NCBI GenBank assembly: GCA_026260175.1 | Contig: JAKCWW010007351.1 | Coordinates: 1 to 25,256 of the forward strand | Source of the DNA: Reticulitermes lucifugus | Taxonomy: Eukaryota; Arthropoda; Insecta; Blattodea; Rhinotermitidae | DNA: 25,256 nt | Direction: 5' to 3' | Shown here: positions 1 through 10,040 of the stretch, one piece after another | Layout: the number at the start of each line of letters is the position of its first letter | How positions within the stretch are numbered: position 1 is the stretch's first letter | Made by a program: the position numbers and the translations under genes | The notes under the pieces: model-generated | Seen by the model: only the letters and a program-made list of their open reading frames with translations | Database searches by the model: none | Told to the model about the DNA's origin: nothing

Positions 1-125
1 CAATACAAACGCGTTTAAAAAATTCAAGACAATAACTTCACAGCATCGCAGTCATGTTGGGCACTGTCCAGTATCTGTAGCAGATCCAATACAAACGTCT
101 TTTAAGTTCGTTACAATAACTGCTT
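1..125. repeat. Imperfect direct repeat, period 86 bp
   Basis: The block beginning CAATACAAACG at position 1 recurs at 87 (CAATACAAACG, then TTTTAAG and ACAATAACT). The similarity runs about 37 bases with several mismatches. The first copy is cut by the window edge, so the array may extend upstream. No gene is visible here. Confidence 0.5.
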
Positions 126-159
126 ACAATTTCGTAACTGTTGGTTATCGTCCTTTGTC

Positions 160-425
160 TCAGGTGATTTTTTTTGTGAAGGGCCCCGCAGCAGATGCTA
201 CGGACGCATCGCAGCCTTGAGGATTATTGTGCACCCTGTGATGAAGATGATTAGTTTTTCTCCGTTTTTCCGTTTGATGAAGCACCGGTGGAATGAAATT
301 GACAGGGAAAATCCGAAGTGCTCGAGGAAAAACCTGTCCCAGTGCCACTTTGTCCACCATAAATCCCACACAGATTGGCCCGGGATCGAACCCGGGCCTC
401 CGCGGTGAGAGGCCGGCGACTAACC
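160..425 (-). mobile_element. tRNA-Glu-derived SINE, family D copy 1
   Basis: Read on the minus strand, this starts with a tRNA-like head. CTCAGGCGGTTAG-like bases near 430-415 resemble an A box, and CCGGGTTCGATCCCGGG at about 376-392 is a perfect B box in a T-arm. Between them CTCTCACCGC matches the anticodon-arm sequence of tRNA-Glu. The body continues with a segment (GTGGGATTTATGGTGGAC, ACTTCGGATTTTCCCTGTC, CACCGGTGCTTCATC) that recurs at 8181-8410, so this is an interspersed family and not a tRNA gene. The 3' limit at the low coordinate is uncertain. Such elements are transcribed by RNA polymerase III and moved by LINE machinery. It encodes no protein. Confidence 0.8.
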
Positions 426-430
426 GCCTG

Positions 431-1608
431 ACTTAATATGACGTTTCCATAGTTGGGTCCATTGCCGTCTTCAGAGCAATAAATCCTATCTACAATTAAA
501 TGTGTATTAAACGAAAATCCTTTCGCAATCTCAACAATACAGAGTGAAAACCAACGTAAAATTACATCTAATAAACGGAAACTGCCTAATGCGGAACCTG
601 AAAGGAAAGAAGAACATAACGGGGATTATAGTTCAGTTCAATACTTTCTGTTCTTGTATTTTTCTTCCGTTTGTTCTTCCTAGTATCTGTCGGACAGAGA
701 AGAAACCGTGAATAAAATGGGAAAGAATTAAGGAGTTGTGTTAGAAGACCTCACGGCAGCTAATCACCGAGGAGAAGTTAAACAGACTGGTGAGAAATAC
801 CGGAGACTGTGAATATGTAAAATATACTCAATTGGTTCTAGGCCATCGTAAGCGATGATGATAATGATGATAAAATTACGGGTTCCAAAGCAAAGGAAGG
901 GAATTAGTAAAATAATAAATAAACCATCAAACACAAATACGTATACTCGTCTAGTCAATAAAACCACCACTGTATCCTCGAGGTTTTTTAACCACCAAGT
1001 GGTCATCCCCACGGCGGAACACGTACTATGTAATTACAAGGCAGAATGTCCGGTATACAATACAGGAAAAGTTAACAATTTGTGTATATGATTTATCATC
1101 ATATAAAACAGAGTTCAACACAGATATAAATGGTTCATCTTGCCTGTACTGTACACCAGAAATTTTAACCAATGTAATTACACAACATGTGCTGACAGAT
1201 ATGTTATCCCCTCAGGATGACCACTTGATGGTTGAAATATATTGTCGATGTGATTGTAGTTTTAATCAACAGACGCATACAGAAAGTAGGTTGTGGTTGA
1301 GGGTTTATTTATGCATAAAACAAGAGAGGCAATGTATGTATAACGTAACACTGAGGCGCGTTCACGTAACTACTGTTGACGTGGAGAAGCAGTATTACAT
1401 ATTCTGAGTGTGTGTTTGTAGCCTTAGTTATCCAGCATGCAAACCGCATGTCTGGCTCTACTATATTTTTCAATATTATCTCATAAACGGCACGATTTTC
1501 GAAAAAATAATTGTATTGGACATAAAATCTGTGACTTTATTTTCTCTACAAATTTGGTCTCAAACATTTCTCATTCTAAGAAGAATTCAGCGAGATACTA
1601 CCACAAAT
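431..1608. other. Gene-free stretch
   Basis: I see no gene or recognisable element. There is a short ATG/ATA-rich simple stretch at 855-876. ORFs are short and lack family features. Confidence 0.5.
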
Positions 1609-1800
1609 GTACATAGGTCTTCATGTAAAGTACCAGTTATTCTTGTCAGATTTTAATCACGCTTGAATTTTCGCGAGAGGTTTTCGAAAAACCCTCAAAC
1701 ATCAAAATTTCATGAAAATCCGTCCAGTGGGAACCGAGTTGTTCCATGCAGACGGACAAACATGGCGAAGCTAATGGTCACTTTTCGCAATTTTGCGAAA
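1609..1800 (+). repeat. Unclassified dispersed repeat R, copy 1
   Basis: Shared in order with 14122-14335: AGGTCTTC.TGTAAA near the start, then TTTTAA.C and a CTCGA/CGCGA-like block. The best conserved core is AAATTTCATGAAAATCCGTC (1707-1726), then ACCGA.TTGTTCCA, AGACGGACA, and CATG.CGAA.CTAAT. The orientation is the same in both copies. I cannot see terminal inverted repeats, a poly(A) tail or a TSD, so the class is open. The AAATTTCAT.AAAATC core resembles sequences often present near ends of insect transposons; that comparison is from memory. Confidence 0.65.
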
Positions 1801-2648
1801 GAGTCTAAAACGGCATGGACACCAGATTCACTAAAGGAATCGATTTCATGTACAGTGCAACGGGATAGCAGGCTCAAGGAAGAATGTGCAGCATGGAGCG
1901 AAGGAGTCACAGTAAAGTAGGACTAGACTAAAAAAGTCATAATGGAGTCATGCTGAAAACTAGGTTTAGTGAGTCACAGTGTAGTCACCGGAAGGACCAG
2001 ATTTCAACAGTCACAGGAACTATGATGTTTATTAACTACGAGTAGAATATCCGCAACCACGTTGAGATAATAAAGGTTGCGACACAAAAAGTCACTAGTA
2101 AAACAACGCAAAATAAACCATCAACGGTTGAATTCTAGTCAAAGGAAACAAAAAGTTTACGTAAGTTATATAAAGCAGAGAGGGAAATGCACACAGAAAA
2201 AAAAACATTCGCTTTCAAATGCTTGTTAAATTGTTAGCTAACAGACTAATATACGCCTAACACATTTACCTCCACGCTATCGTGAAAGCAGACAAAGGCC
2301 ATTTTGATTCCTGCAACCGCATATTTTGAAACTCGACTGCCGGTGGCGGGGATAAAGCGATGTCTGCATGGTGTTCACCTATAACGTAAGAAAACTTTGG
2401 GGTCATTCAATGGATACGTCCATTACAGGAGGATGGCTCATTATTGCTATTTCACATCTTCAAGTGACTCATCCCGTTGTGTTTGTATACAGTAAACCAA
2501 CCGTCAAGCCCGACGGTGGCTCGCTAAAAGCCCAAACATGTAGCTGATGGTTTTATATCAAGATACGTTGTGTTTGACGAATATATTTATTTGTTTATTA
2601 TTACTATCTCATAAGTTAAATACAGTGCATAATAAAGTCAGTATTATA
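1801..2648. other. Gene-free stretch
   Basis: No element or supported gene is visible. There is a short A-run near 2198-2206 and a small GC-rich patch around 2335-2355. Confidence 0.45.
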
Positions 2649-3058
2649 AATTAGGACGGATTTTCTTCTTATTCTTCTTCTTTAGCACTACAGCCCTTTA
2701 AGTTTGGCACTGGCTTCCCGGACAACAGATGCCCATTCTGTTCTGCCCAAATTTCTTCTTCTCCATCTTTTTACACCCATATGCCTCAGATCCTATTCAA
2801 CATCATACATCCACCGTAGTCTAGGTCTTCCTTTTCTTCTCCTTACCCATAGTCTGCCTTCCAGTAACGGCTTTACTGTCCTTGTACCATCCACTCTTAC
2901 AACACGCCCTACCCATTCCAGTCTACTTACTTTAATTACGGTTACATTATCTGTAGATTTAAATTTATTACAAACTTCTTGACTCATTTTTATTCTCCAA
3001 AAACCATTTTCGTATGTTGTGCCGTATATTTTTCTTATTATTTTCCTAATTAGGACGG
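2649..3058 (-). mobile_element. 5'-truncated LINE insertion with 11-bp TSD
   Basis: AATTAGGACGG occurs at both 2649-2659 and 3048-3058, a perfect 11-bp target-site duplication. The 388 bp between them (2660-3047) reads on the minus strand as the C-terminal end of a non-LTR reverse-transcriptase ORF. That ORF is followed almost at once by a purine tail built on AAGAAG (about 2660-2684). The 5' junction falls inside the coding sequence, as expected for incomplete target-primed reverse transcription. The very short 3' UTR with a simple-repeat tail resembles RTE/L2-like insect LINEs; the exact clade is not determinable from this fragment. Confidence 0.85.
2688..3047 (-). pseudogene. LINE reverse-transcriptase C-terminal tail, broken
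   Basis: The minus-strand reading frame contains RKIYGTTYENGFWRIKM, RLEWVGRVVRVDGTRTVK, then RRRKGRPRLRWMYDVE. The W-G-H/R-V-x-R-x-D motif followed by a basic KGRPRxRW segment is the usual C-terminal signature of insect LINE ORF2 proteins, lying after the RT domain. An in-frame TAG (complement of 2793-2795) interrupts it. The same frame then continues for about 34 codons (DLRHMGVKRWRRR, then EWASVVREASAKLKGL) to a second stop at 2688-2690, where such proteins normally end. The endonuclease and RT domains are missing, so no activity is expected. Near-intact coding suggests a fairly recent insertion. Confidence 0.8.
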
Positions 3059-3849
3059 TTACGGCGAGTATAATGAATTACGCATCGTATACAACGGACA
3101 ACAGGCGGTCCCCAGCAAGGGAGTTCAGTGGTGGTCTGACCGTAAAAATGCAACCTGTCACAAAATGTTTCACATGACTTCGCATTTTGGCGGACTCTTT
3201 CGCACAATTTAAGAAACGGAATACAGTCAAGACATTTCGAACTTGGAATGTCGGAGTCTATAGGTCAGGTTCACTGAAGACAACTACAAAAAAAAGCGGC
3301 GAAGTATAACACAGACTCTTATGTACCTGGGAATGCAAGAGATAAGTGACACTGAACCAACAGAAGATTGTACGTTTCCTATGGAAATGGGAACGCTAAT
3401 TGTCAGTTTTGAACAGAAGTTCCGTACACAAGGGAATCATATCGACAGCTTTTAGTAACAGGAGGTCACACACTACCATTATCTCCGAGCATAACTCATG
3501 TAACAGCGATACTGACCCTGCGTCATAAGTTTATTTCATTTCTATTTGATGTTACCATTTGATATCCTTTCCACATAATGCAAGTAAGACACTAAGTTCT
3601 TTAAAAGGCGCGTTGTTCCTTATTAACTGATAAAACAGACCTAGGCCAAGCATATTAATTTTAAACAAGACGCGCCCCACATAAAGGCCTGTGTTGTAAT
3701 ACGACTGGACTTGTATAAACGACGCTTCTGGAGTATAAAGAAACATCTGACTACACTAATTCACCCACTAACAAAGCACCTCGTAATCAGTTATTAGTAA
3801 CGGATATATGTGTTTAACTGACGGTACATATCACATTTACGAACGTTAT
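3059..3849. other. Gene-free stretch
   Basis: No recognisable element. A 64-codon minus-strand ORF at 3552-3746 has no family features. Confidence 0.45.
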
Positions 3850-4118
3850 GTGGATCCTTGCCGATCCCAGTGGCCGCGCGGTCTAAGGCGTGGGTCTACG
3901 GCTGGGATTGTGGGTTCGAATCCAGCCGGGGGGATGGAGGTCTTTCTCTTGTGAGTGCTGTGTATTGTCAGGTACAGATCTCTGCGACGGGCTGGTCACT
4001 CGTCCAGAGGAGTCCTACCGACTGTGGTGTGTCTAAAGTGTGATCACGAAGCCTCGAAAAATGAGGAGGCCTAGGCCCCCTAGGGGCTGTTGAGCCATAG
4101 GAAAAAAAGTGGATTCTT
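3850..4118 (+). mobile_element. tRNA-Leu/Ser-derived SINE, family B copy 1, with TSD
   Basis: The element proper is 3860-4108. TGGCCGCGCGGTCTAAGGCG (about 3870-3889) is a type-2 tRNA (Leu/Ser-like) A box, and GTGGGTTCGAATCC (about 3910-3923) is a B box. The body carries GTCCAGAGGAGTCCTACC and GTGGTGTGTCTAAA, and the 3' end reads GGCTGTTGAGCCATAGG followed by a short A-run. It is flanked by GTGGATCCTT (3850-3859) and GTGGATTCTT (4109-4118), a 10-bp duplication with one difference. A second copy in reverse orientation lies at the window end (25061-25256). No protein is encoded. Confidence 0.88.
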
Positions 4119-5740
4119 AGTGCATTACAGCGTTATGTCACGGCAAACTGTCAAATGTTAAAAATAATACAATGTAAAAACTGAATAAAACCCATGGCAC
4201 AGGATCTTTCTTGAACTGTTGACAGTCGCTCATGTCATGCAGACATCCCATGCTATTGAAGAACAGAAGGTCCATCATCATCCACAAAAACGTGCCAATC
4301 GTATCTATCCTGAGCCAAGTTAATCCACATCAAATTGCCAAGATCCTGCCCTGCTCTCTTCGCAGTCATAAGTAGTTCCTTCCTTGAGGTTTGTACAATA
4401 AACTGAGTGTTAAACTCAACGTTCCCTTAAGATAACCCAGCAACATCAAATACAAAGGAGACGGAGATATTACCTCGTCCAGAGATCCAAACATGTGGAA
4501 CTCAAAACTGTGCTAACGTTAAGAGTAGTAACATCCACAAACTAGACACACTGAAATGCTTTGTGTGCTTGATATATTTCATATTCCAGTGCACAAAATA
4601 ATTTCTGGCCATTGTTGCGACTTACACGCTGAAATAATTGGCGAAACGGACCTAGATGCGTCACCAAACTTGTGCACACAATCTCGCAGAAAACTTAGCG
4701 ACATCGCCGCACTCTGGGACACTGCGAAACTCTGTAAACCCCTGAATGACATGACACATGTTTTCCACATTTCGCTCTAGCACTCGTGCTGCATCTGCTT
4801 CGGCGAAACACTGCCGTGTCGCAGCAAAAACACGTATTTGTCAATGATCCTGGCACTTTAAGCACATAACAAACAAAACGCGAACAGCTTCATGTTTAAC
4901 AACACAGCAACCCATTACAAAAATGTATAAAACAGTTGTTTCGCGTGGGGTTTTGATTTCTAACCCTAAATACACAATGTACGCATTTAGAGAGTTGGAG
5001 AACAAAGTGCCGAAGATAGCATGTGACTTCAGTACAAGAAAGTAGTAGGAACATGGAGAAAATTACACAGTGATAAGCTTCACTCTCCACCCAATACGCC
5101 TTTTCGGTTGATTAAATCAAGAAGGATCGGACAGACGCTACATGTGGTATGTACGAGAGAGATAGGGGAAATGCAAAACTTTAGTCGGAAAGCCTTATAG
5201 GAACAGACCACTTGGAAGACGCAGATGTAAATGGGAAGATAATATTAAAGCCAATCTCAAAGGCAGAAATAGGGTGTTTACAGGATTCATGTATTTTAGA
5301 GTAAGGAACATTTGCTGGCTGTTCTGCGTAGTAGATACGCTTCTGTAAAAGTCGTGGAGTTTCCTGGCCGACCGACTGACAGCATCTCTTCAAGAATTCT
5401 GCATTACGAAGTTAGTAGGACCTAATGGTGTTCTAGAATATAGGCTTGCTGAGTTTCGAGTCTGTAAATTTTCAAGTTTTCTAATACATGCGGCTATAGG
5501 TACTTGAGAACGATACTAATAAAACGCTCCGGAAGGCATTTTGGAATAGAACTCCGTTACAACCGCCAAAACGAATACATCTTGAGAACAGCCCCCCCCC
5601 AAAAAAAACTGTATTTTCCGTACACGTTAGAAATATTACTACTCTTTGTGTTCATGTTCCTTGATTGTCATTTTCAAGAATTCGCGCCATTGTTGAGCAA
5701 CTGAGGGTCGAACTGAATGTGGTAGAATGAGCTTCGACTA
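4119..5740. other. Gene-free stretch
   Basis: I see no gene or mobile element. A run of nine C followed by eight A lies at 5592-5608. ORFs here are 60-75 codons and unrecognised. Confidence 0.45.
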
Positions 5741-5754
5741 TTAATCTGGAGGCA

Positions 5755-5900
5755 TCACAGATGGAAACAAAGAAATAAATAAATTACTGACAGAAACGCA
5801 GAAGAAAATGAAGAGCAAAATAAACATACGAAGAAGAAAGAACAAAATAAACACATTAATAAACAAATCTCAAAAAGAATAACTATGACATTCAAACTGA
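5755..5900. repeat. A-rich low-complexity stretch
   Basis: The plus strand is dominated by AAATAAA, GAAGAAG and AAACA words from about 5763 to 5880, just upstream of a SINE. It could be the decayed tail of an older retroelement, but no body can be assigned. Confidence 0.4.
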
Positions 5901-6165
5901 ATATACACTGAACAGGTGAGCCGGAATAGAGTAGTCCGGTCAGGGTTCGAATCTCGCCACGGCCGAGAGATTTTCTCTTCTCAAAAAACCGTCCAGACCG
6001 GCTCTGGGGCCCAAACCGCCTCCTATTCAATGGGTACCGGGGTTCTTTCCTGGGGGTAAAGCAGCGGGGGCGTGAATTTGGCCACTCACTTCCACCTAGT
6101 GCCACAGATAAGAACGAGTTGAGCTGTGCCTCTACTCACCCTATATGCCTTCATATACACTAAAC
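5901..6165 (+). mobile_element. tRNA-derived SINE, family A copy 1, with TSD
   Basis: The element runs from about 5914 to 6152. A shortened tRNA-like head ends in the B box AGGGTTCGAATCTC (about 5942-5955). The family-A body follows: CGTCCAGACCGGCTCTGGGG, CCTCCTATTCAATGGGTACC, GGGGTAAAGC, GGCCACTCACTTCCA and CTAGTGCC. It ends at ATGCCTTC. Flanks ATATACACTGAAC (5901-5913) and ATATACACTAAAC (6153-6165) form a 13-bp TSD with one difference. The spacing between A-box-like and B-box sequences is shorter than in the copy at 16268, suggesting an internal deletion. Confidence 0.88.
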
Positions 6166-6540
6166 CAACGAAATATCCTCACAGTCATCCATGAGGAGAG
6201 TATAGCCTGCGGGACTTCAGTTAATACAGGTTACTCCGCTGCTATACACGGGTTCCTCAAAAGCAGGGAATGTCGTTTGATGGAGTTATGTATTAGTAGC
6301 CAAATATGGAGCGACAATGGTAGTCCTAGCTGTTCAACATTACACCAAACGGTACGGGCAAGAAATCATGCGCCAAAGTTCGCGCAATGTTCAGTGCAAC
6401 ACCAGGTGCTTTGAAAGGATCGGGCACCGTGCTCAATCCTCGCAGTCTCTTCCTCTTACGCTGCTGCCTGTAGCGTACGTTCTGGATACTTTCATTTCAA
6501 ACGCGCACTCTACTGGACTATGAGAATTACCTGATCAACT
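6166..6540. other. Gene-free stretch
   Basis: Nothing recognisable. Two short overlapping ORFs (6145-6414 and 6317-6523) show no family features, and the first begins in the SINE end. Confidence 0.4.
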
Positions 6541-6655
6541 GACTTAACATCCAACGAAACAAGCAAATAACCAATCCCACAAAAAATAAACAATCCCCAG
6601 CCAACCACCCGACCAACCAATCAAGCCAATCAAACCAATCACCAAACCAATGCAG
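6541..6655. repeat. CCAA/CAAT-rich degenerate simple repeat
   Basis: Words such as ACCAACCAATCAAGCCAATC repeat imperfectly from about 6590 to 6650, with looser AACAA/CAAT text upstream. The strand is almost free of G. The tryptophan-rich minus-strand ORFs across it are a product of this composition. Confidence 0.6.
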
Positions 6656-6659
6656 GGAG

Positions 6660-6830
6660 CAGGTATCACTTCTACATCGTATTCGGAATGCGCTGGGTTC
6701 AAATCTTGGCACGGAGAGCGACCATCCTCGCTGAACTCTTTCGTGGTATAGGCATGCTCAATATATCCAGACAAATTCCGGGAAAGAATAATAAAAACTT
6801 CAAATTGGGCCACTACAGCTTCGGTGGTAT
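6660..6830 (+). mobile_element. Degenerate tRNA-derived SINE, family C copy 1
   Basis: TGGGTTCAAATCTTGG (about 6694-6709) is a B-box-like sequence. Downstream, CCAGACAAATTCCGGGA and AAATTGGGCCACTAC match CCAGACAAATTTCAGGA and AAATTAGGCCACGAC of the copy at 16742-16870. The A box, the limits and any TSD are not clear, which indicates an old insertion. Confidence 0.6.
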
Positions 6831-8180
6831 GTAATTTCCAACTGATGCTATTCGACTTAAAAGCGTCATTACAAAAACAGTGAATAAATTCGAAGGATGT
6901 ACAGGGTTAATACCACAACCAGTTATTATTAAGGATTCTAAGCCAGTTTTATCCGTCGCCATCCTCACAACACAACTTTCTAAGACCCATATTCGTGTCA
7001 TTCTGCAATGTATTTCCGTCTTCGAAGTGGGTGAAATCCAAAAGATCTCTCAATTAAAATTCTGTGTGCATGTGTCCCTAAGCATGGAAATACCAGAACG
7101 TAATATCCTATTACCTTCGGACTGCGATTGAAATAGTGCCACAGAGTTAACCCACATAAAGTCATTGCAAAGGTCAATGCAGCTCCGAAAACAAAACGCA
7201 AGCCTGCAACAATGACAAATATTCTATCCGTAACATTATTAAAAACAGGATGTAAGACGCATACTAATCTCTGACAGTATTTTCGACAACGTAATGATGG
7301 TCCACGTAAAGGTGGTGTTTCGTTCCGTCTAGCTTGTCAATGAACTACGCGGACCGCATTCAAAGGACAGCACTAACGTTCAACGACTCAATTATGTACA
7401 TCGCGGCTAATGACATCTCCATGGTAGATGGAACAATTACAAATTAGGCGGTCATTAACTGACACATTGTCCTGAGTAGCAGCAGGCTCGGCCAGCAGTG
7501 TGCTCAAACTGAACGCTTCCCCACGTACAAAATGCAAATTTTGTATCTCCAAATCGGTTGTTTTGTAACATTACCACGATGGCGCTCAGGGCAAAGAACA
7601 CGACACAGAACTGACTGTATCTGTTTCTATCGAAACATGAAAACACAATTATGACTGCCGCATGAAAGAAGTTTTACCTCAAATAAAAAAATGTACACAC
7701 TGCATTTATATGAAAAGAATATCCAACAGAAAACAGTTTTAGATTACAAAATACTTGTAAGATGTGGATTTTTATTATCTAGGCCGATGTTCATATGTAA
7801 CTATACACTGTAGGTCTACATTACAGTGTTTGGAGTGGGCCAGGAATTTAGGCGTTGTTACTTGGGGAAGAAATGCCTTGACGCAGCTGAAAGGTTTGCG
7901 ATACTTACTTTGTAAATGAATGTGTAATAACTGATTCACTAAATTAAAACTACTAATGTCGAACTCAGCACATAAGTTACAGTTATCAACACTTGCCCGA
8001 TGGCACAACCTTTATTCCGTGTTTCATAAAAATCACTCGACAAAGAATCGGACAGTGCTGATTTACAGGCAAAACCTAAATTCTTGCAGAAAATCTGACA
8101 CTTTCCCCGTAGACAGTGCATGAATGACACGGTGTTGAATCCGGAACTGAGTTAAGGCACGGCAATCTAATGTTTTACAT
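6831..8180. other. Gene-free stretch
   Basis: No supported gene or element. ORFs of 60-83 codons occur on both strands without recognisable domains. Confidence 0.45.
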
Positions 8181-8410
8181 GTTATTTAACGACGCTGTCA
8201 ATTGCTAAGATTATATAGCGTCGGTGATAGATGAATGAGCATGGAGCACCGGTTGAATGAAACTGACAAGGGAAATATGAAGTACTCGGAGAGAAACATG
8301 CCCCAGTGCCATTTTGTCCATCACAAATCCCACATGGACTGGCATATGATCGAACGTGGACATCTGCGGTGAGAGGCCACCTACAACTACCTGAACTATG
8401 GCACAACCCA
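8181..8410 (-). mobile_element. tRNA-Glu-derived SINE, family D copy 2
   Basis: The minus strand carries the same body as 160-425. Shared plus-strand words are AGCACCGGT.GAATGAAA.TG, CCCAGTGCCA.TTTGTCCA, CACAAATCCCACA and GCGGTGAGAGGCC. The B box is mutated (GATCGAACGTGG on plus). Unlike copy 1, the 3' end is preserved: 8181-8223 is the complement of CGACGCTATATAATCTTAGC followed by AATTGACAGCGTCGTTAAAT. A related end is present in the family-C SINE at 22767-22805. Confidence 0.78.
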
Positions 8411-9910
8411 CTGGCACTCGAACTGCTTCGCCCATTTGCTACTGCACTATTCCGTTCATATCATCAAATAAAGCACAACTGTCTTCCTGACTGTAAAAAC
8501 ACATCCCGCAAGTCCGTAACCAACACTACCTCGCCGGCATGTGGTTGGCCTACAACTCAGGCTGCACGAACTAATCCCATACTGGAATGGGAAGAAATGC
8601 AACTGGCGATATAACCAGTAGCAAGAAATAATAGTCTTATAAATTACTGCAACAAATCAAGCCATATAAAATAAAGGGTTCTGATGTTATGATTGTACTT
8701 CAAATCCTTACAGATTCTAAACAGGTGAACTAGAGCAAAGATTATTAAATGTGTTATCATGTCCATCAGAGCCCGCCACCAGAAGCAATCCCGAGCCACT
8801 TTGTCAGCCCACACCATCACACCCTATCCGTTTAGACTTCATCTTAATACTGTCTGTTTAGCTATGTCCATATCTCCCAGTTTTTCGGCCTATAACAAAG
8901 TACGTATTTATGATTTACATCATGGCTGTTGAAAACCCCGCCTAGATCTCCCTAACAGTATTTCGTGAACAGTAAAGTTATGAAGCTCATTTGACAGTCA
9001 AGTATCGGTGTTACTCTTGGAGACGGAATTCTGGGAAAACTGATTTTTTCTAACTCAGAATTTAGGCAAAGTGGTCAAAAACTAATATCGAGCCGTTATT
9101 GAAAATACCTATCACGCTCAGGGTAAAAGCAAGTTAACAGACTAAATCACAGCGTAGAAGTAAAATTAAGCCACTCCTTTTAGGACGGAACAAATCATGA
9201 AAAATCTGTACAGTTTTGTTGCTAAATGCGGGAGTTCGAGCACAAGTGAATTCCTTCCCCCATTATACTATCACACTCAGGCAAACCCCGTCGCTCTTGA
9301 AAAAATCCAACTTGCGCCGGTGCTAGATACTGGAAAAAGCAAAATTTGCGACACGGCTGCGATACGAGGAAAATTCGCACTGGTAGTTCGTTATGACGTT
9401 CGGGGAAAACAAACGCTCAACTACAGCTCCCGTGCTGGGCGACGGGGAAACGCAAACTATTCATTAGACTTTTCTGCACAAAAACGCTAGTTATGTAATA
9501 TTATTCGTCTTTCTTTTTTACTTTCTCTTCCTTTTATCCCATTACTCTCTCAAGAACATTGTGTCTCAAATACCCTAACTACTTTCTTCCTTCTCTTAAC
9601 GATGTTATACTGGAAATGCAAAGATAAAAGATGATAACCAGTATTCCCCGAATTTAATCTGATCTTCCAACTCCTTTGTGAATCATTTTCATTTCTTGCT
9701 ATTATACTTAAACATTTGGACTTCGCTATTTTTCCAAGGACTTATTGCCATCTTTATGGCACTATTCTGTCCTGCACTCTGACGACGAGACACAGACATA
9801 TATTTGGATTCTACACATGAAAAAATTTATCGTATACACAAAAACGAATTTAAAAATAATCCTGTCTGCATGGTAGTAATTTATTTATACAATACACACC
9901 ATCTCAAACG
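8411..9910. other. Gene-free stretch
   Basis: No recognisable gene, repeat or RNA. The 97-codon ORF at 9197-9490 has no domain I recognise and no obvious coding neighbour. A T/C-rich patch spans about 9500-9600. Confidence 0.45.
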
Positions 9911-9911
9911 G

Positions 9912-10040
9912 ATGTACGACGTTTCGAAAGTTCAGTTTCTCCGTCTTCAGATGAAAAATGGCTCGTTACGTAAAGACGGTTCTTATCATTAGGCTTATAC
10001 ATCTGAAGACGAAGACAGCTCTCAAAACGTCGAACACATT
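9912..10040. other. Divergent pair of degenerate retroelement-end motifs
   Basis: On the minus strand 9953 to 9912 reads ATCTGAAGACG, then TTTCGAAACGTCG. On the plus strand 10001 to 10040 reads ATCTGAAGACG, then CAAAACGTCG. The two form an imperfect inverted repeat separated by about 47 bp. CTGAAGA followed about 20 bases later by (C)GAAAC is also the core of the hammerhead-like motif in the PLE at 17934-17977. I infer eroded ends of PLE-type or similar retroelements. No coding remnant is visible beside them. Confidence 0.35.

Noticed and set aside
355..430. Possible tRNA-Glu gene
   Set aside because: The B box and anticodon-like arm are good, but the acceptor stem does not close and the sequence runs into a SINE body found again at 8181-8410.
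3868..3930. Possible tRNA-Leu/Ser gene
   Set aside because: A and B boxes are present, but the 3' half is replaced by a SINE body; the element is bounded by a TSD and recurs at 25061-25256.
6527..6813. Tryptophan-rich minus-strand ORFs resembling a membrane protein
   Set aside because: They arise from the CCAA-rich simple repeat and part of a SINE.
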